Position numbers and translations under genes: made by a program. From VRUE01 sp040901495 (GTDB taxonomy: Bacteria; Actinomycetota; Thermoleophilia; Solirubrobacterales; 70-9), in NCBI GenBank assembly GCA_040901495.1, contig JBBDYO010000023.1, forward strand, positions 1 through 42,311: DNA of 42,311 nt, written 5' to 3'. The notes beneath the pieces are model-generated. The model made no database searches. It saw only the letters and a list, made by a program, of their open reading frames with translations, and was not told the origin of the DNA. Positions 36,137 through 42,311 of this stretch are shown piece after piece. Position 1 is the first letter of the stretch, and each line of letters opens with the position of its first letter.

Positions 36137-37475
36137 GCTGCTGGCCCTGGGCGTCTCCCACAAGACGGCGCCACTCGACCTGCGCGAGCGGCTCTCGCTG
36201 ACCGAGGGCCGGGCCGTCAGCGCCCTCAACGAGCTGACCGGGGCCGAGGGGATCCATGAGGCAGCGGCGCTCTCGACCTGCAACCGCACCGAGCTCTACC
36301 TCGTCGTCTCCGATCCGGTCGAAGCGGAGTCGACGGCGCTCGGCGTCCTCACCCGCCAGGCTGAGATCCGCCCCACCGAGCTGCTCGGCCACCTCTACTC
36401 CCTGCGCTCCGGCGATGCCGCACGTCACCTCTTCCAGGTCACCGCGGGCCTCGACTCGATGATCGTCGGCGAGGCCGAGATCCAGGGCCAGGTCAAACGC
36501 GCCTACGAGCTGGCGCTGGTCGAGGGCGCCACCGGGCCGATCCTCAATCGCCTCTTCCGCGGCGCCCTTGCCGCCGGGGGGCGGGTGCGCGAGGAGACCG
36601 CGGTCGGCGAGAAGGGGGTCTCAATCCCCTCGGTGGCGGTCGAGCTGGCGAGGCGGGTCCTCGGCGACCTCTCCGAGCGGCGTGTCCTGGTGATCGGCGC
36701 CGGGGAGACCGCCGAGCTGGTCGCCCGGGCCCTGGTGGCTCGCGGCGTCGCAACCGTCTTCGTCGCCAACCGCCACTACGACCGGGCGATCGGGCTCGCC
36801 CAGCGCTTCGGCGGCGACGCCGTCCGCTTCGAGGAGCTTCCCGAACAGCTGGAGAGCGCGGACATCGTCGTCTCTGCCACCAACTCCCCGCACCACATCG
36901 TCGAGCGCGATGGGCTGGAGGACGTGATGCGAGCGCGCGAGGGTCGTCCCCTGTTGATGGTCGACATCGCCGTGCCGCGCGACATCGAGCCCGAGTGCCG
37001 CGAGATAGCCGGCGTCAGCCTGCACGACATCGACGACGTGCAGCAGATCGTCGAGCGCAACGCGAGCGGCCGCGAGGCCGAGGCGCGGAGGGCGGAGCCG
37101 ATCCTCGCGACCGAGCAGGACCGCTTCGAGCGGTGGCTCGGCTCGCTGGAGGTGGTGCCGACGATCGCCTCGCTGCGCGAGCGGGCCGACGAGGTGGTGC
37201 GCCGCGTCCTCGCCGAGAACGACGGCCGCTGGGAGAGCGTCAGCGACGCCGACCGCGAGCGCCTCGCGACGATGGCCAACGCGATTGCCTCCCGCCTCCT
37301 GCACGAGCCGACCCTGCGGATGAAGCGGGCCGTCGGCAGCGACAGCGCCTACCTCTACGTGAGCGCCCTGCGCGAGCTGTTTGGCCTGGACGCCGAGACC
37401 GAGCCGGAGGCTGAAGCTCCGGGCAAAGTGACCGAGCTTCGCAGGGCAAATGATTCGAATCGCCACCCGCAATAG
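36129..37475 (+). CDS. hemA: Glutamyl-tRNA reductase
   Basis: First committed enzyme of the C5 tetrapyrrole route: it reduces glutamyl-tRNA to glutamate-1-semialdehyde with NADPH. 448 residues. The N-terminal catalytic domain has GVSHKTAPLDLRERL and ALSTCNRTELY, with the nucleophile Cys51. GLDSMIVGEAEIQGQVKRAYE is the family hallmark. The NADPH domain has VLVIGAGETAELVARAL and VFVANRHYDRA, and the C-terminal dimerisation helix includes ANAIASRLLHEPT. The first eight codons overlap the preceding membrane-protein gene, and its last 26 bases overlap hemC, so translation is tightly coupled. hemL and hemB, the next enzymes, are not in the window. Confidence 0.97.
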   Translation: MAELLALGVSHKTAPLDLRERLSLTEGRAVSALNELTGAEGIHEAAALSTCNRTELYLVVSDPVEAESTALGVLTRQAEIRPTELLGHLYSLRSGDAARHLFQVTAGLDSMIVGEAEIQGQVKRAYELALVEGATGPILNRLFRGALAAGGRVREETAVGEKGVSIPSVAVELARRVLGDLSERRVLVIGAGETAELVARALVARGVATVFVANRHYDRAIGLAQRFGGDAVRFEELPEQLESADIVVSATNSPHHIVERDGLEDVMRAREGRPLLMVDIAVPRDIEPECREIAGVSLHDIDDVQQIVERNASGREAEARRAEPILATEQDRFERWLGSLEVVPTIASLRERADEVVRRVLAENDGRWESVSDADRERLATMANAIASRLLHEPTLRMKRAVGSDSAYLYVSALRELFGLDAETEPEAEAPGKVTELRRANDSNRHPQ

Positions 37476-38388
37476 CGCCCTTGCCAAAGCTCAAGCGAGT
37501 CAGGTCGCCGATCTATTAGGTGGGGCTGAGCTGGTTGAGGTCAGCTCCGACGGGGAGCCTGGCGACAAGGCGCGCTTCGTGCGGGGGGTCGAGCGGGCGC
37601 TGCTCGACGGCGAAGCCGACATCGGCGTCCACTCGGCCAAGGACCTGCCGGCCGAGATGCCGGATGGGCTGGCGATCGCCGCTGTCCCCAGCCGGGAGGA
37701 TCCCGGCGACGCGTGGATCGGCCAAGGCTCCTCGCTCGAGGACGTCCCCGAGGGCGCCCGGGTCGGCACCGCCAGCCTGCGCCGCCGGGCTCAGCTGCTC
37801 GCCGCCCGTCCCGATCTTCAGGTGGCCGAGCTGCACGGCAACGTCGACACCCGGCTGCGGCGGCTCGGTGAGGGCGAGCTCGACGCGATAGTCCTCGCTC
37901 AAGCGGGGCTGCGGCGCCTGGGGCGCGAGGGTGAGGTGTCGTTCTCGATTCCTCGCGAGCAGATGACCCCCGCGGGGGGACAGGGCGCCTTGGTACTGCA
38001 GGCGCGAGCCGGTGACGAGGCCGCCGGTCAAGCGGCGGCGCAGCTGGGGGACGATTCGGCGCTGCGAGAGCTGACCGCCGAGCGCGCCGCCGTCGCCCTC
38101 CTCGAAGCCACCTGCGCGACTCCGATCGGGGTCCACGCGACGCTCAGCGGGGAGCGGATCCAGGCCGAGGCGTTCGTCGGCCTCCCCGACGGCAGCGAGT
38201 GGATCCGCGACCGGGTCGAGGGCGATGCCGGGGAGCCCGCCGCGCTCGGCGCGGCGCTCGCCGAGCGCCTGCTTGCCGCGGGCGCCCGCGAGATCCTCGA
38301 CCGAGCCGAGAAATGGTGGGGAGTGAATGAGTTTGACACTGATAGTCATGGTCAAACTCATAGACCCCCCACCGAGGAGAACGCGTGA
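37450..38388 (+). CDS. hemC: Porphobilinogen deaminase (hydroxymethylbilane synthase)
   Basis: Joins four porphobilinogens into hydroxymethylbilane on a dipyrromethane cofactor. 312 residues. Visible are RIATRNSALAKAQA, the catalytic Asp65 in HSAKDLP, GTASLRRRAQLLAARPDL, LHGNVDTRLRRLGEGELDAIVLAQAGLRRLG and PAGGQGALVLQ. The cofactor-bearing Cys222 lies in EATCATPIGVHA. The start ATG 37450 lies within hemA. The last 20 codons (EFDTDSHGQTHRPPTEENA) extend past the usual end and contain a dyad with a TTGACA box, so they may serve regulation as much as protein function. The stop overlaps the cobA-hemD start by four bases (GTGA). Confidence 0.97.
   Translation: MIRIATRNSALAKAQASQVADLLGGAELVEVSSDGEPGDKARFVRGVERALLDGEADIGVHSAKDLPAEMPDGLAIAAVPSREDPGDAWIGQGSSLEDVPEGARVGTASLRRRAQLLAARPDLQVAELHGNVDTRLRRLGEGELDAIVLAQAGLRRLGREGEVSFSIPREQMTPAGGQGALVLQARAGDEAAGQAAAQLGDDSALRELTAERAAVALLEATCATPIGVHATLSGERIQAEAFVGLPDGSEWIRDRVEGDAGEPAALGAALAERLLAAGAREILDRAEKWWGVNEFDTDSHGQTHRPPTEENA
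38327..38361. promoter_or_regulatory. 11-bp-arm dyad with TTGACA box at the hemC 3' end
   Basis: ATGAGTTTGAC and GTCAAACTCAT are perfect arms around a 13-base spacer. The left arm runs into TTGACA (38333-38338), a consensus -35 box, but the matching -10 position is weak (ACTCAT). It lies 24-58 bases before the cobA-hemD GTG. A repressor site on an internal promoter is the likeliest reading; a transcript hairpin is the alternative. Confidence 0.55.
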
Positions 38389-39890
38389 GCGCGCGAGCAG
38401 GCGTCGTCTACCTGGTCGGAGCGGGGCCCGGCGATCCAGGCCTGATGACCGCCCGCTCGCTGGAGCTGATCGCCTCCGCCGACGTCGTTTTCCACGACCG
38501 GCTGATCCCCCCCGGCGCCCTTGACCGGGCGCGGGAGGACGCTGAGCTGGTCTACGTCGGCAAGGCGCCCGCCGCACCATCGGTCCCCCAAGAAGAGATC
38601 GGGGAGCGGTTGATCGAGGCGGCCCGCGCCGGCAGGAGCGTCGTCCGCCTCAAGGGGGGCGACCCGTTCGTCTTCGGTCGCGGCGGCGAGGAGGGCCTGA
38701 TGCTGAGCGACGCCGGGATCGAGTTCGAGGTCGTGCCGGGCGTTACCGCGGGCGTCGCCGCCACCGCCTACGCGGGAATACCGGTCACCCATCGCGGCGA
38801 TGCGTCCGCGGTCGCCTTCGTCACCGGCCACGAGGATCCCGAGAAGGCGACGACGGACCTCAACTGGGAGGCTCTTGCCGGCTTCCCCGGCACCCTCGTC
38901 TTCTACATGGGCGTGAAACGGCTGGGCGAGAACATGGAGGCCCTGATCGCGGGGGGGCGGGGCCGCGACGAGCTCGCCGCCGTGGTCGAGCGCGGCACGA
39001 TGGCCGGGCAGCGGACCGTGGTCGCGACGGTCGGCACCCTGGCGGAGGCGGCCGATCGCGAGGGTGTCGCCGCACCGGCCCTGGTCGTCGTCGGGCAGGT
39101 CGTCCACCACCGCCTGGCGCTTGCCTGGCTCGAGCGCCGGCCCCTGCACGGGCGGCGCGTCGTCGTCACCCGCGCCCGCGCCCAGGCCAGCGGCCTCGCC
39201 GCGACGCTGCGCGCCCTCGGCGCCGAGGTCATCGAGCTGCCGGCAATCCGGGTCGAGCCGCGGATCGAGAGCGAGGAGGTGCGGCGCATGGTCGGCGCGA
39301 TCGACTCCTACGCGCTGATCTGCCTGACCAGCCCGAACGGCGTGCGGTTCCTGTTCGAGGCGTTGGAGGAGGCCAACCTCGACGCACGAGCACTGGCCGG
39401 CGCAACCGTCGCGGCGATCGGGCCCGGCACCGCCGGCGCCCTGAGGGCGCGCGGCATCGTCGCCGACGTGGTCCCCAGGCGCTTTATCGCGGAGGCGCTG
39501 GTCGAAGAGCTGGAGACGGTTGAGGTCGACGGGCGAGCGGTCCTCATCGCCCGCGCCGCGGAGGCGCGCGATGTGCTCCCCGAGGCACTGCGAGAGCGCG
39601 GAGCGAAGGTCGAGCTCGTCGCCCTCTACGAGACGGTCGCCGAGCAGCCCGATGCCGAGGCCATCGAGGCGGCGCAGGACGCCGACTACATCACCTTCAC
39701 CTCTTCCTCGACGGTCCGCAACCTGAGCGAGGCGCTCGGCGACCGCTACCCCCGCCAGGCGCGCGCCATCTCAATCGGGCCGATCACAAGCGAAGCGCTG
39801 AACGCAGCCGGCATCCCAGTCCACACCGAGGCAAAGCGCCACGACGTGGACGGCTTGGTCGAGGCGCTGCTTCGAGACGCCACAGAATGA
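38385..39890 (+). CDS. cobA-hemD: Fused uroporphyrinogen-III C-methyltransferase / uroporphyrinogen-III synthase
   Basis: A 501-residue fusion of two consecutive activities. Residues 1 to about 245 are CobA/SumT, which methylates uroporphyrinogen III to precorrin-2: VGAGPGDPGLMTARS (SAM loop), VYVGKAP, RLKGGDPFVFGRGGEE and PGVTAGVAATAYAGIPVTHRG. From about 255 on is HemD, which closes hydroxymethylbilane to uroporphyrinogen III: GRRVVVTRARAQASGLAATL, SPNGVRFLFEAL, AAIGPGTAGALRARG and TFTSSSTVRNL. The fusion is common in actinobacteria and clostridia. It puts siroheme/cobalamin and heme precursors under one start codon, GTG 38385, which overlaps hemC by four bases. Last gene of the heme operon; birA begins 58 bases on. 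Confidence 0.96.
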   Translation: MSARAGVVYLVGAGPGDPGLMTARSLELIASADVVFHDRLIPPGALDRAREDAELVYVGKAPAAPSVPQEEIGERLIEAARAGRSVVRLKGGDPFVFGRGGEEGLMLSDAGIEFEVVPGVTAGVAATAYAGIPVTHRGDASAVAFVTGHEDPEKATTDLNWEALAGFPGTLVFYMGVKRLGENMEALIAGGRGRDELAAVVERGTMAGQRTVVATVGTLAEAADREGVAAPALVVVGQVVHHRLALAWLERRPLHGRRVVVTRARAQASGLAATLRALGAEVIELPAIRVEPRIESEEVRRMVGAIDSYALICLTSPNGVRFLFEALEEANLDARALAGATVAAIGPGTAGALRARGIVADVVPRRFIAEALVEELETVEVDGRAVLIARAAEARDVLPEALRERGAKVELVALYETVAEQPDAEAIEAAQDADYITFTSSSTVRNLSEALGDRYPRQARAISIGPITSEALNAAGIPVHTEAKRHDVDGLVEALLRDATE

Positions 39891-39948
39891 CCGCCTTGGG
39901 CGAGTTAGTCTCGCTATGCGAGAGGAAAGCGCCCAAGCTGGAGCGAAA

Positions 39949-40710
39949 ATGAGCTTCGGGGCGCCGCACCGACATTTCGCGGTCACCGACTCGACCAACA
40001 CCCGCGCCCGCGAGCTGGCCGAAGCCGGCGCCCCACACGGCACCGTCCTTACCGCCGGGCAGCAAACCGAGGGTAGGGGACGTCAGGGGCGCACCTGGAC
40101 GGCGCCGAGCGGGAAGGCGCTCCTCTACTCGGCGATCCTGCGTCCGCTCGACCGGCGGCACCTACTTCTCCCGCTGGCCGTCCCGCTGGCCGTCTGCGAA
40201 GCGGCCGAGGAGCTGGGATCGGGCATTGCCTGCAGGGTCAAGTGGCCCAACGACGTTTGGGTCGACGAGCGCAAGCTCGCCGGGGTGTTGATCGAGGCCC
40301 GGCCTCAGGACGGCTGGGCCGTGATCGGGGTCGGCCTCAACCTCTCCATAGCTCCAGATGAGTTCCCACCCGAGCTCCGTGACAAAGCGATTTCGCTCTT
40401 CGGCTCGTGCAAGGGGGCTGGGGGGAAGGGTCGGCGGAGCAACAGCATGGAGGCTCCGGCGACCCTCCCCCCCAGCCCCATTCCCGCGGCCGAGGTTCTA
40501 AGCCGCCATCTCGGCCGCTGGGCGGAGGCTGATCAGGAGACGGTGCTAGCTGAGTGGCGTAGGCGCGACGCGCTCAAGGGACGGGAGGTCTCGTGGGACG
40601 GGGGTGCCGGGGTCGCCGACGGGGTCGAGGACTCGGGCGACCTAGTCGTTCTCGGCGACAGCGGGGAGCGCTTCGTCCTCGGGGCCGGCGAGGTCCACCT
40701 CCGGGTCTAG
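39949..40710 (+). CDS. birA: Biotin--protein ligase (catalytic form, no DNA-binding domain)
   Basis: A 253-residue enzyme that activates biotin with ATP and attaches it to carboxylase carrier domains. The biotin loop is EGRGRQGRTW (41-50) and CRVKWPNDVWVDERKLAGVLIE (95-116) is the catalytic core; IGVGLNL follows. The C-terminal small domain ends DLVVLGDSGERFVLGAGEVHLRV, as in the family. It lacks the N-terminal helix-turn-helix, so it does not act as the biotin repressor. Residues about 152-178 (FGSCKGAGG ... LPPSPIP) look like an insertion and are encoded by a large hairpin. ATG 39949 has GGAG five bases upstream and is preferred to ATG 39916. The last 69 bases overlap the convergent helicase gene. 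Confidence 0.93.
   Translation: MSFGAPHRHFAVTDSTNTRARELAEAGAPHGTVLTAGQQTEGRGRQGRTWTAPSGKALLYSAILRPLDRRHLLLPLAVPLAVCEAAEELGSGIACRVKWPNDVWVDERKLAGVLIEARPQDGWAVIGVGLNLSIAPDEFPPELRDKAISLFGSCKGAGGKGRRSNSMEAPATLPPSPIPAAEVLSRHLGRWAEADQETVLAEWRRRDALKGREVSWDGGAGVADGVEDSGDLVVLGDSGERFVLGAGEVHLRV
40414..40479. repeat. 66-bp near-perfect palindromic element in frame inside birA
   Basis: Left arm 40414-40433 begins GGGGCTGGGGGG and right arm 40460-40479 ends CCCCAGCCCC; 19 of 20 positions pair (one A-C mismatch). The helix continues inward by six pairs (CGGAGC with GCTCCG) after one mismatch, leaving a 12-base loop. It spans 22 codons in frame. It lies where BirA proteins normally have a short loop and differs from its surroundings in G/C skew. 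Confidence 0.85.
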
Positions 40711-42311
40711 CCCACCGTCCCCGTTGCTATCTGCTTTGGCCCGCGGAGCTCTCTTTGCGCGGGACGCGTCCCCTTTGGGTTTTTTGCGTTTCCGCCGCCG
40801 CCCTTTGCCGCCTTTCGGGAAGTTCCGCAACAGCTCCCTGGCCGTCGCCGAGGGTTTCCGGGCCATCCGCATCCGCGCCCCCCGCAACAGCTCCTCGCCT
40901 TCGGGCGTGTGTGACACAGCCGCCGCGAGCAGCGCAACCGCGAGGCGGCGGTCATGTTTGCGCGACGCGTGCACGAGCCGGCGTGCGTTGCGCCCGTGCG
41001 CGCGGCCGGAGGAGTTGACCAGCAGGCCCAGCAGCCGCTTGGTCTCCGGCCAGCGCTGCACCGCGTACTCCTCGTGCAGATCGCGCGTGTAGGAGGCAAG
41101 CCGCCAGACCCAGGCCTGAGCCTGATCGCGCCGCCCGATCCGCTTGTCGACCAGCGCCTGGAGAAGCAGTTTCGTCCCGGCTCGTTTGTCGTCGCGGCTC
41201 CAGGTGCCGACGATGTCGATCGCGTCGTCGAACGCCTCGGGGTCACCCAGATCGGGGATCTCCCCCAGCGCTTTCAGCCGCAGCTGAGCGTTGCGGTTGC
41301 GCTGAACGCAGGTGAGCAGGAAGCGGCGGCGCAGCTCCTTGGTGCGATCGTTCTGGAGCATCGACCTGACGCGTCCCCAGTGCTGGGTGTTGACGCGCGC
41401 CCCGGCGAGGGCCGCCCAGGCGTGCTGCTCGGGGTAGTCGAGGTTCTCCACGGCGATCCGCCAGAGCTCGCGCTCCAGCACCTCCATGCGATGATCCTCT
41501 TTGTCGGAGACGGGGACGATCCGCCGCTCGACGCGCACCCGGCGCCCCCGACCGCGGCGCACCGGCCCGACGACGATCGCTCCGCCGCGGTAGACGTCGC
41601 GGTCGAGCAGGCTGTGCAGGGTGACGATCGTCTCGTCGTGCGTCGTCGCCGGGTGGACGAAGTCGATGACAAGGCCGGCCTCCTTGCCGGGCGCACGGCG
41701 AGTCACGCGGCCGACCCGCTGCTGGTAGACACGGCGCGAGGCGGTCGGCGCGAGGTGCATGCAGATCGTCGCCCGGGGCGAGTTCCACCCCTCGGCCAGC
41801 AGCATCGCGTTGCAGAGCACGTCGACCTCTCCGCGCTCGAAGGCGGCGAGGATCTCGGCCAGTTCGCGCTTCGGCGTCTCCCCGGAAACGGCGCGGGCGA
41901 CGATCCCCGCGTCGCGCAGCGCTTTGGCGACGTTCTTTGCGTGCTGGACGCCGGCGGTGTAGAGGACGCCCGGCATCCTGCTGAAGCGCGTCTTGTAGAG
42001 GTCGGCGATCGCCACGTTGAAGGGCTCCTGGTCCAGCAGGGCGGCCAGCTCCTCCTGGTCGAAGTCCTGGTCGACCTCGCCTTTCCGCAGCGGCACTTTG
42101 GCGATCGTCCGCACCCCGGGCCCGGGTGGGATCCGCATGCAGCGCAGCGGCGAGATCACCCCGCGCCGCGCCGCCTGAGCGAGGTCGAAGCGCGATGTCT
42201 GGGTCGGGAAGAGGTCAGCGACGTGGCGGGCGATCAGCGCGCCGGTCGCGGTCATCCCGATGAAGACGGGGCCGGTCCAGGCGCGGATGCAGGCGCTGGT
42301 TTTCTCGCCCA
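40642..42311 (-). CDS. Superfamily 2 DEAD/DEAH-type helicase, C-terminal part (cut by right edge)
   Basis: The frame is open from the right edge to the stop at 40642, giving 555 residues of a larger protein. The first visible part (RAWTGPVFIGMTATG) is motif III-like and comes before the second RecA domain. That domain has GVLYTAGVQHAKNVAKAL, ARAVSGETPKRELAEILAAFERGEVDVLCNAMLLAEGWNSPRATICM (motifs IV-V) and the arginine motif VI QQRVGRVTRR. Walker A and the DExH box lie outside the window. The C-terminal 350 residues are helical and Arg-rich, and the tail is basic then acidic (GGKGRRRKRKKPKG ... DEALPAVAEND). This fits the ResIII/type III restriction-like helicases of unknown role. It overlaps the end of birA by 69 bases. 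Confidence 0.85.
   Translation of the reverse strand, partial: GEKTSACIRAWTGPVFIGMTATGALIARHVADLFPTQTSRFDLAQAARRGVISPLRCMRIPPGPGVRTIAKVPLRKGEVDQDFDQEELAALLDQEPFNVAIADLYKTRFSRMPGVLYTAGVQHAKNVAKALRDAGIVARAVSGETPKRELAEILAAFERGEVDVLCNAMLLAEGWNSPRATICMHLAPTASRRVYQQRVGRVTRRAPGKEAGLVIDFVHPATTHDETIVTLHSLLDRDVYRGGAIVVGPVRRGRGRRVRVERRIVPVSDKEDHRMEVLERELWRIAVENLDYPEQHAWAALAGARVNTQHWGRVRSMLQNDRTKELRRRFLLTCVQRNRNAQLRLKALGEIPDLGDPEAFDDAIDIVGTWSRDDKRAGTKLLLQALVDKRIGRRDQAQAWVWRLASYTRDLHEEYAVQRWPETKRLLGLLVNSSGRAHGRNARRLVHASRKHDRRLAVALLAAAVSHTPEGEELLRGARMRMARKPSATARELLRNFPKGGKGRRRKRKKPKGDASRAKRAPRAKADSNGDGGLDPEVDLAGPEDEALPAVAEND

Noticed and set aside
38327..38524. Short plus-strand frame starting MSLTLIVMVKL across the hemC/cobA junction
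   Set aside because: Overlaps two well-supported genes in another frame and has no family features; its start lies in the dyad arm.
40413..40434. G-quadruplex in the left arm of the birA hairpin
   Set aside because: Only three separate tracts of three or more G occur, so a standard three-tetrad quadruplex is not supported; the inverted repeat explains the G-richness.
27487..42311. tRNA, rRNA, CRISPR arrays, insertion sequences and riboswitches
   Set aside because: Looked for across the window but no cloverleaf, tandem spacer array, transposase or recognisable aptamer was seen by eye; weak structured RNAs could be missed without a covariance search.

Overview
The window is from a GC-rich (roughly 65-70%) bacterial chromosome and is almost fully coding: 36 protein genes, two of them cut by the edges, with no gap above about 260 bases. 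I infer an actinobacterium, most likely class Thermoleophilia (Solirubrobacterales-like). The support is an actinobacterial-type IleS (GPPTANG motif) and FumC, a CobA-HemD fusion, a CcmABC-HemA-HemC cluster, SpoIID and DUF1385 genes, and several secreted proteins with Lys/Cys-rich modules that I associate with that class. I saw no rRNA, tRNA, CRISPR array, transposase or phage gene.

Left third (1-19 kb): the N-terminal part of isoleucyl-tRNA synthetase, a short-chain dehydrogenase, an MMPL transporter and a secreted protein of unknown role. Then come a two-gene unit of a benzoylformate-decarboxylase-like ThDP enzyme and a large FAD/Fe-S 2-hydroxyacid dehydrogenase, an M15-like peptidase, a lipoprotein, fumarase, two secreted proteins with cationic tails (one a metallophosphoesterase), an aldehyde dehydrogenase and a SpoIID-domain protein. 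The FAD/Fe-S enzyme, the ThDP decarboxylase and perhaps the aldehyde dehydrogenase could oxidise a 2-hydroxyacid, decarboxylate the 2-oxoacid and oxidise the aldehyde. Altered active-site residues in the decarboxylase leave the substrate open.

Middle (19-33.7 kb): a coupled pair (lipocalin-like protein and membrane-anchored EEP hydrolase), another Lys/Cys-rich secreted protein, PAP2 phosphatase with YchF, a BtrH-domain protein, a 988-residue secreted protein built from diverged modules, and a four-gene operon joined by one-base TGATG overlaps (DUF1385, methylmalonyl-CoA epimerase, a 74-residue protein, a methyltransferase). RarA, a DUF2236/MpaB-like protein and a second aldehyde dehydrogenase follow.

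Right part (33.7-42.3 kb): a tight operon for heme export/handling and early tetrapyrrole synthesis (ccmA, ccmB, ccmC, a CcmD-like gene, hemA, hemC, cobA-hemD), then birA and the C-terminal part of an SF2 helicase.

The most unusual signals are structural. A nearly perfect 66-bp hairpin lies in frame inside birA, in a segment that looks like an insertion. A second in-frame dyad lies inside the FAD/Fe-S gene. A ~103-bp set of concentric inverted repeats separates the second aldehyde dehydrogenase from ccmA, and an 11-bp-arm dyad with a TTGACA box sits at the 3' end of hemC. About nine genes without a Shine-Dalgarno have a TANNNT-like hexamer 6-9 bases before the start codon, which suggests leaderless transcripts.
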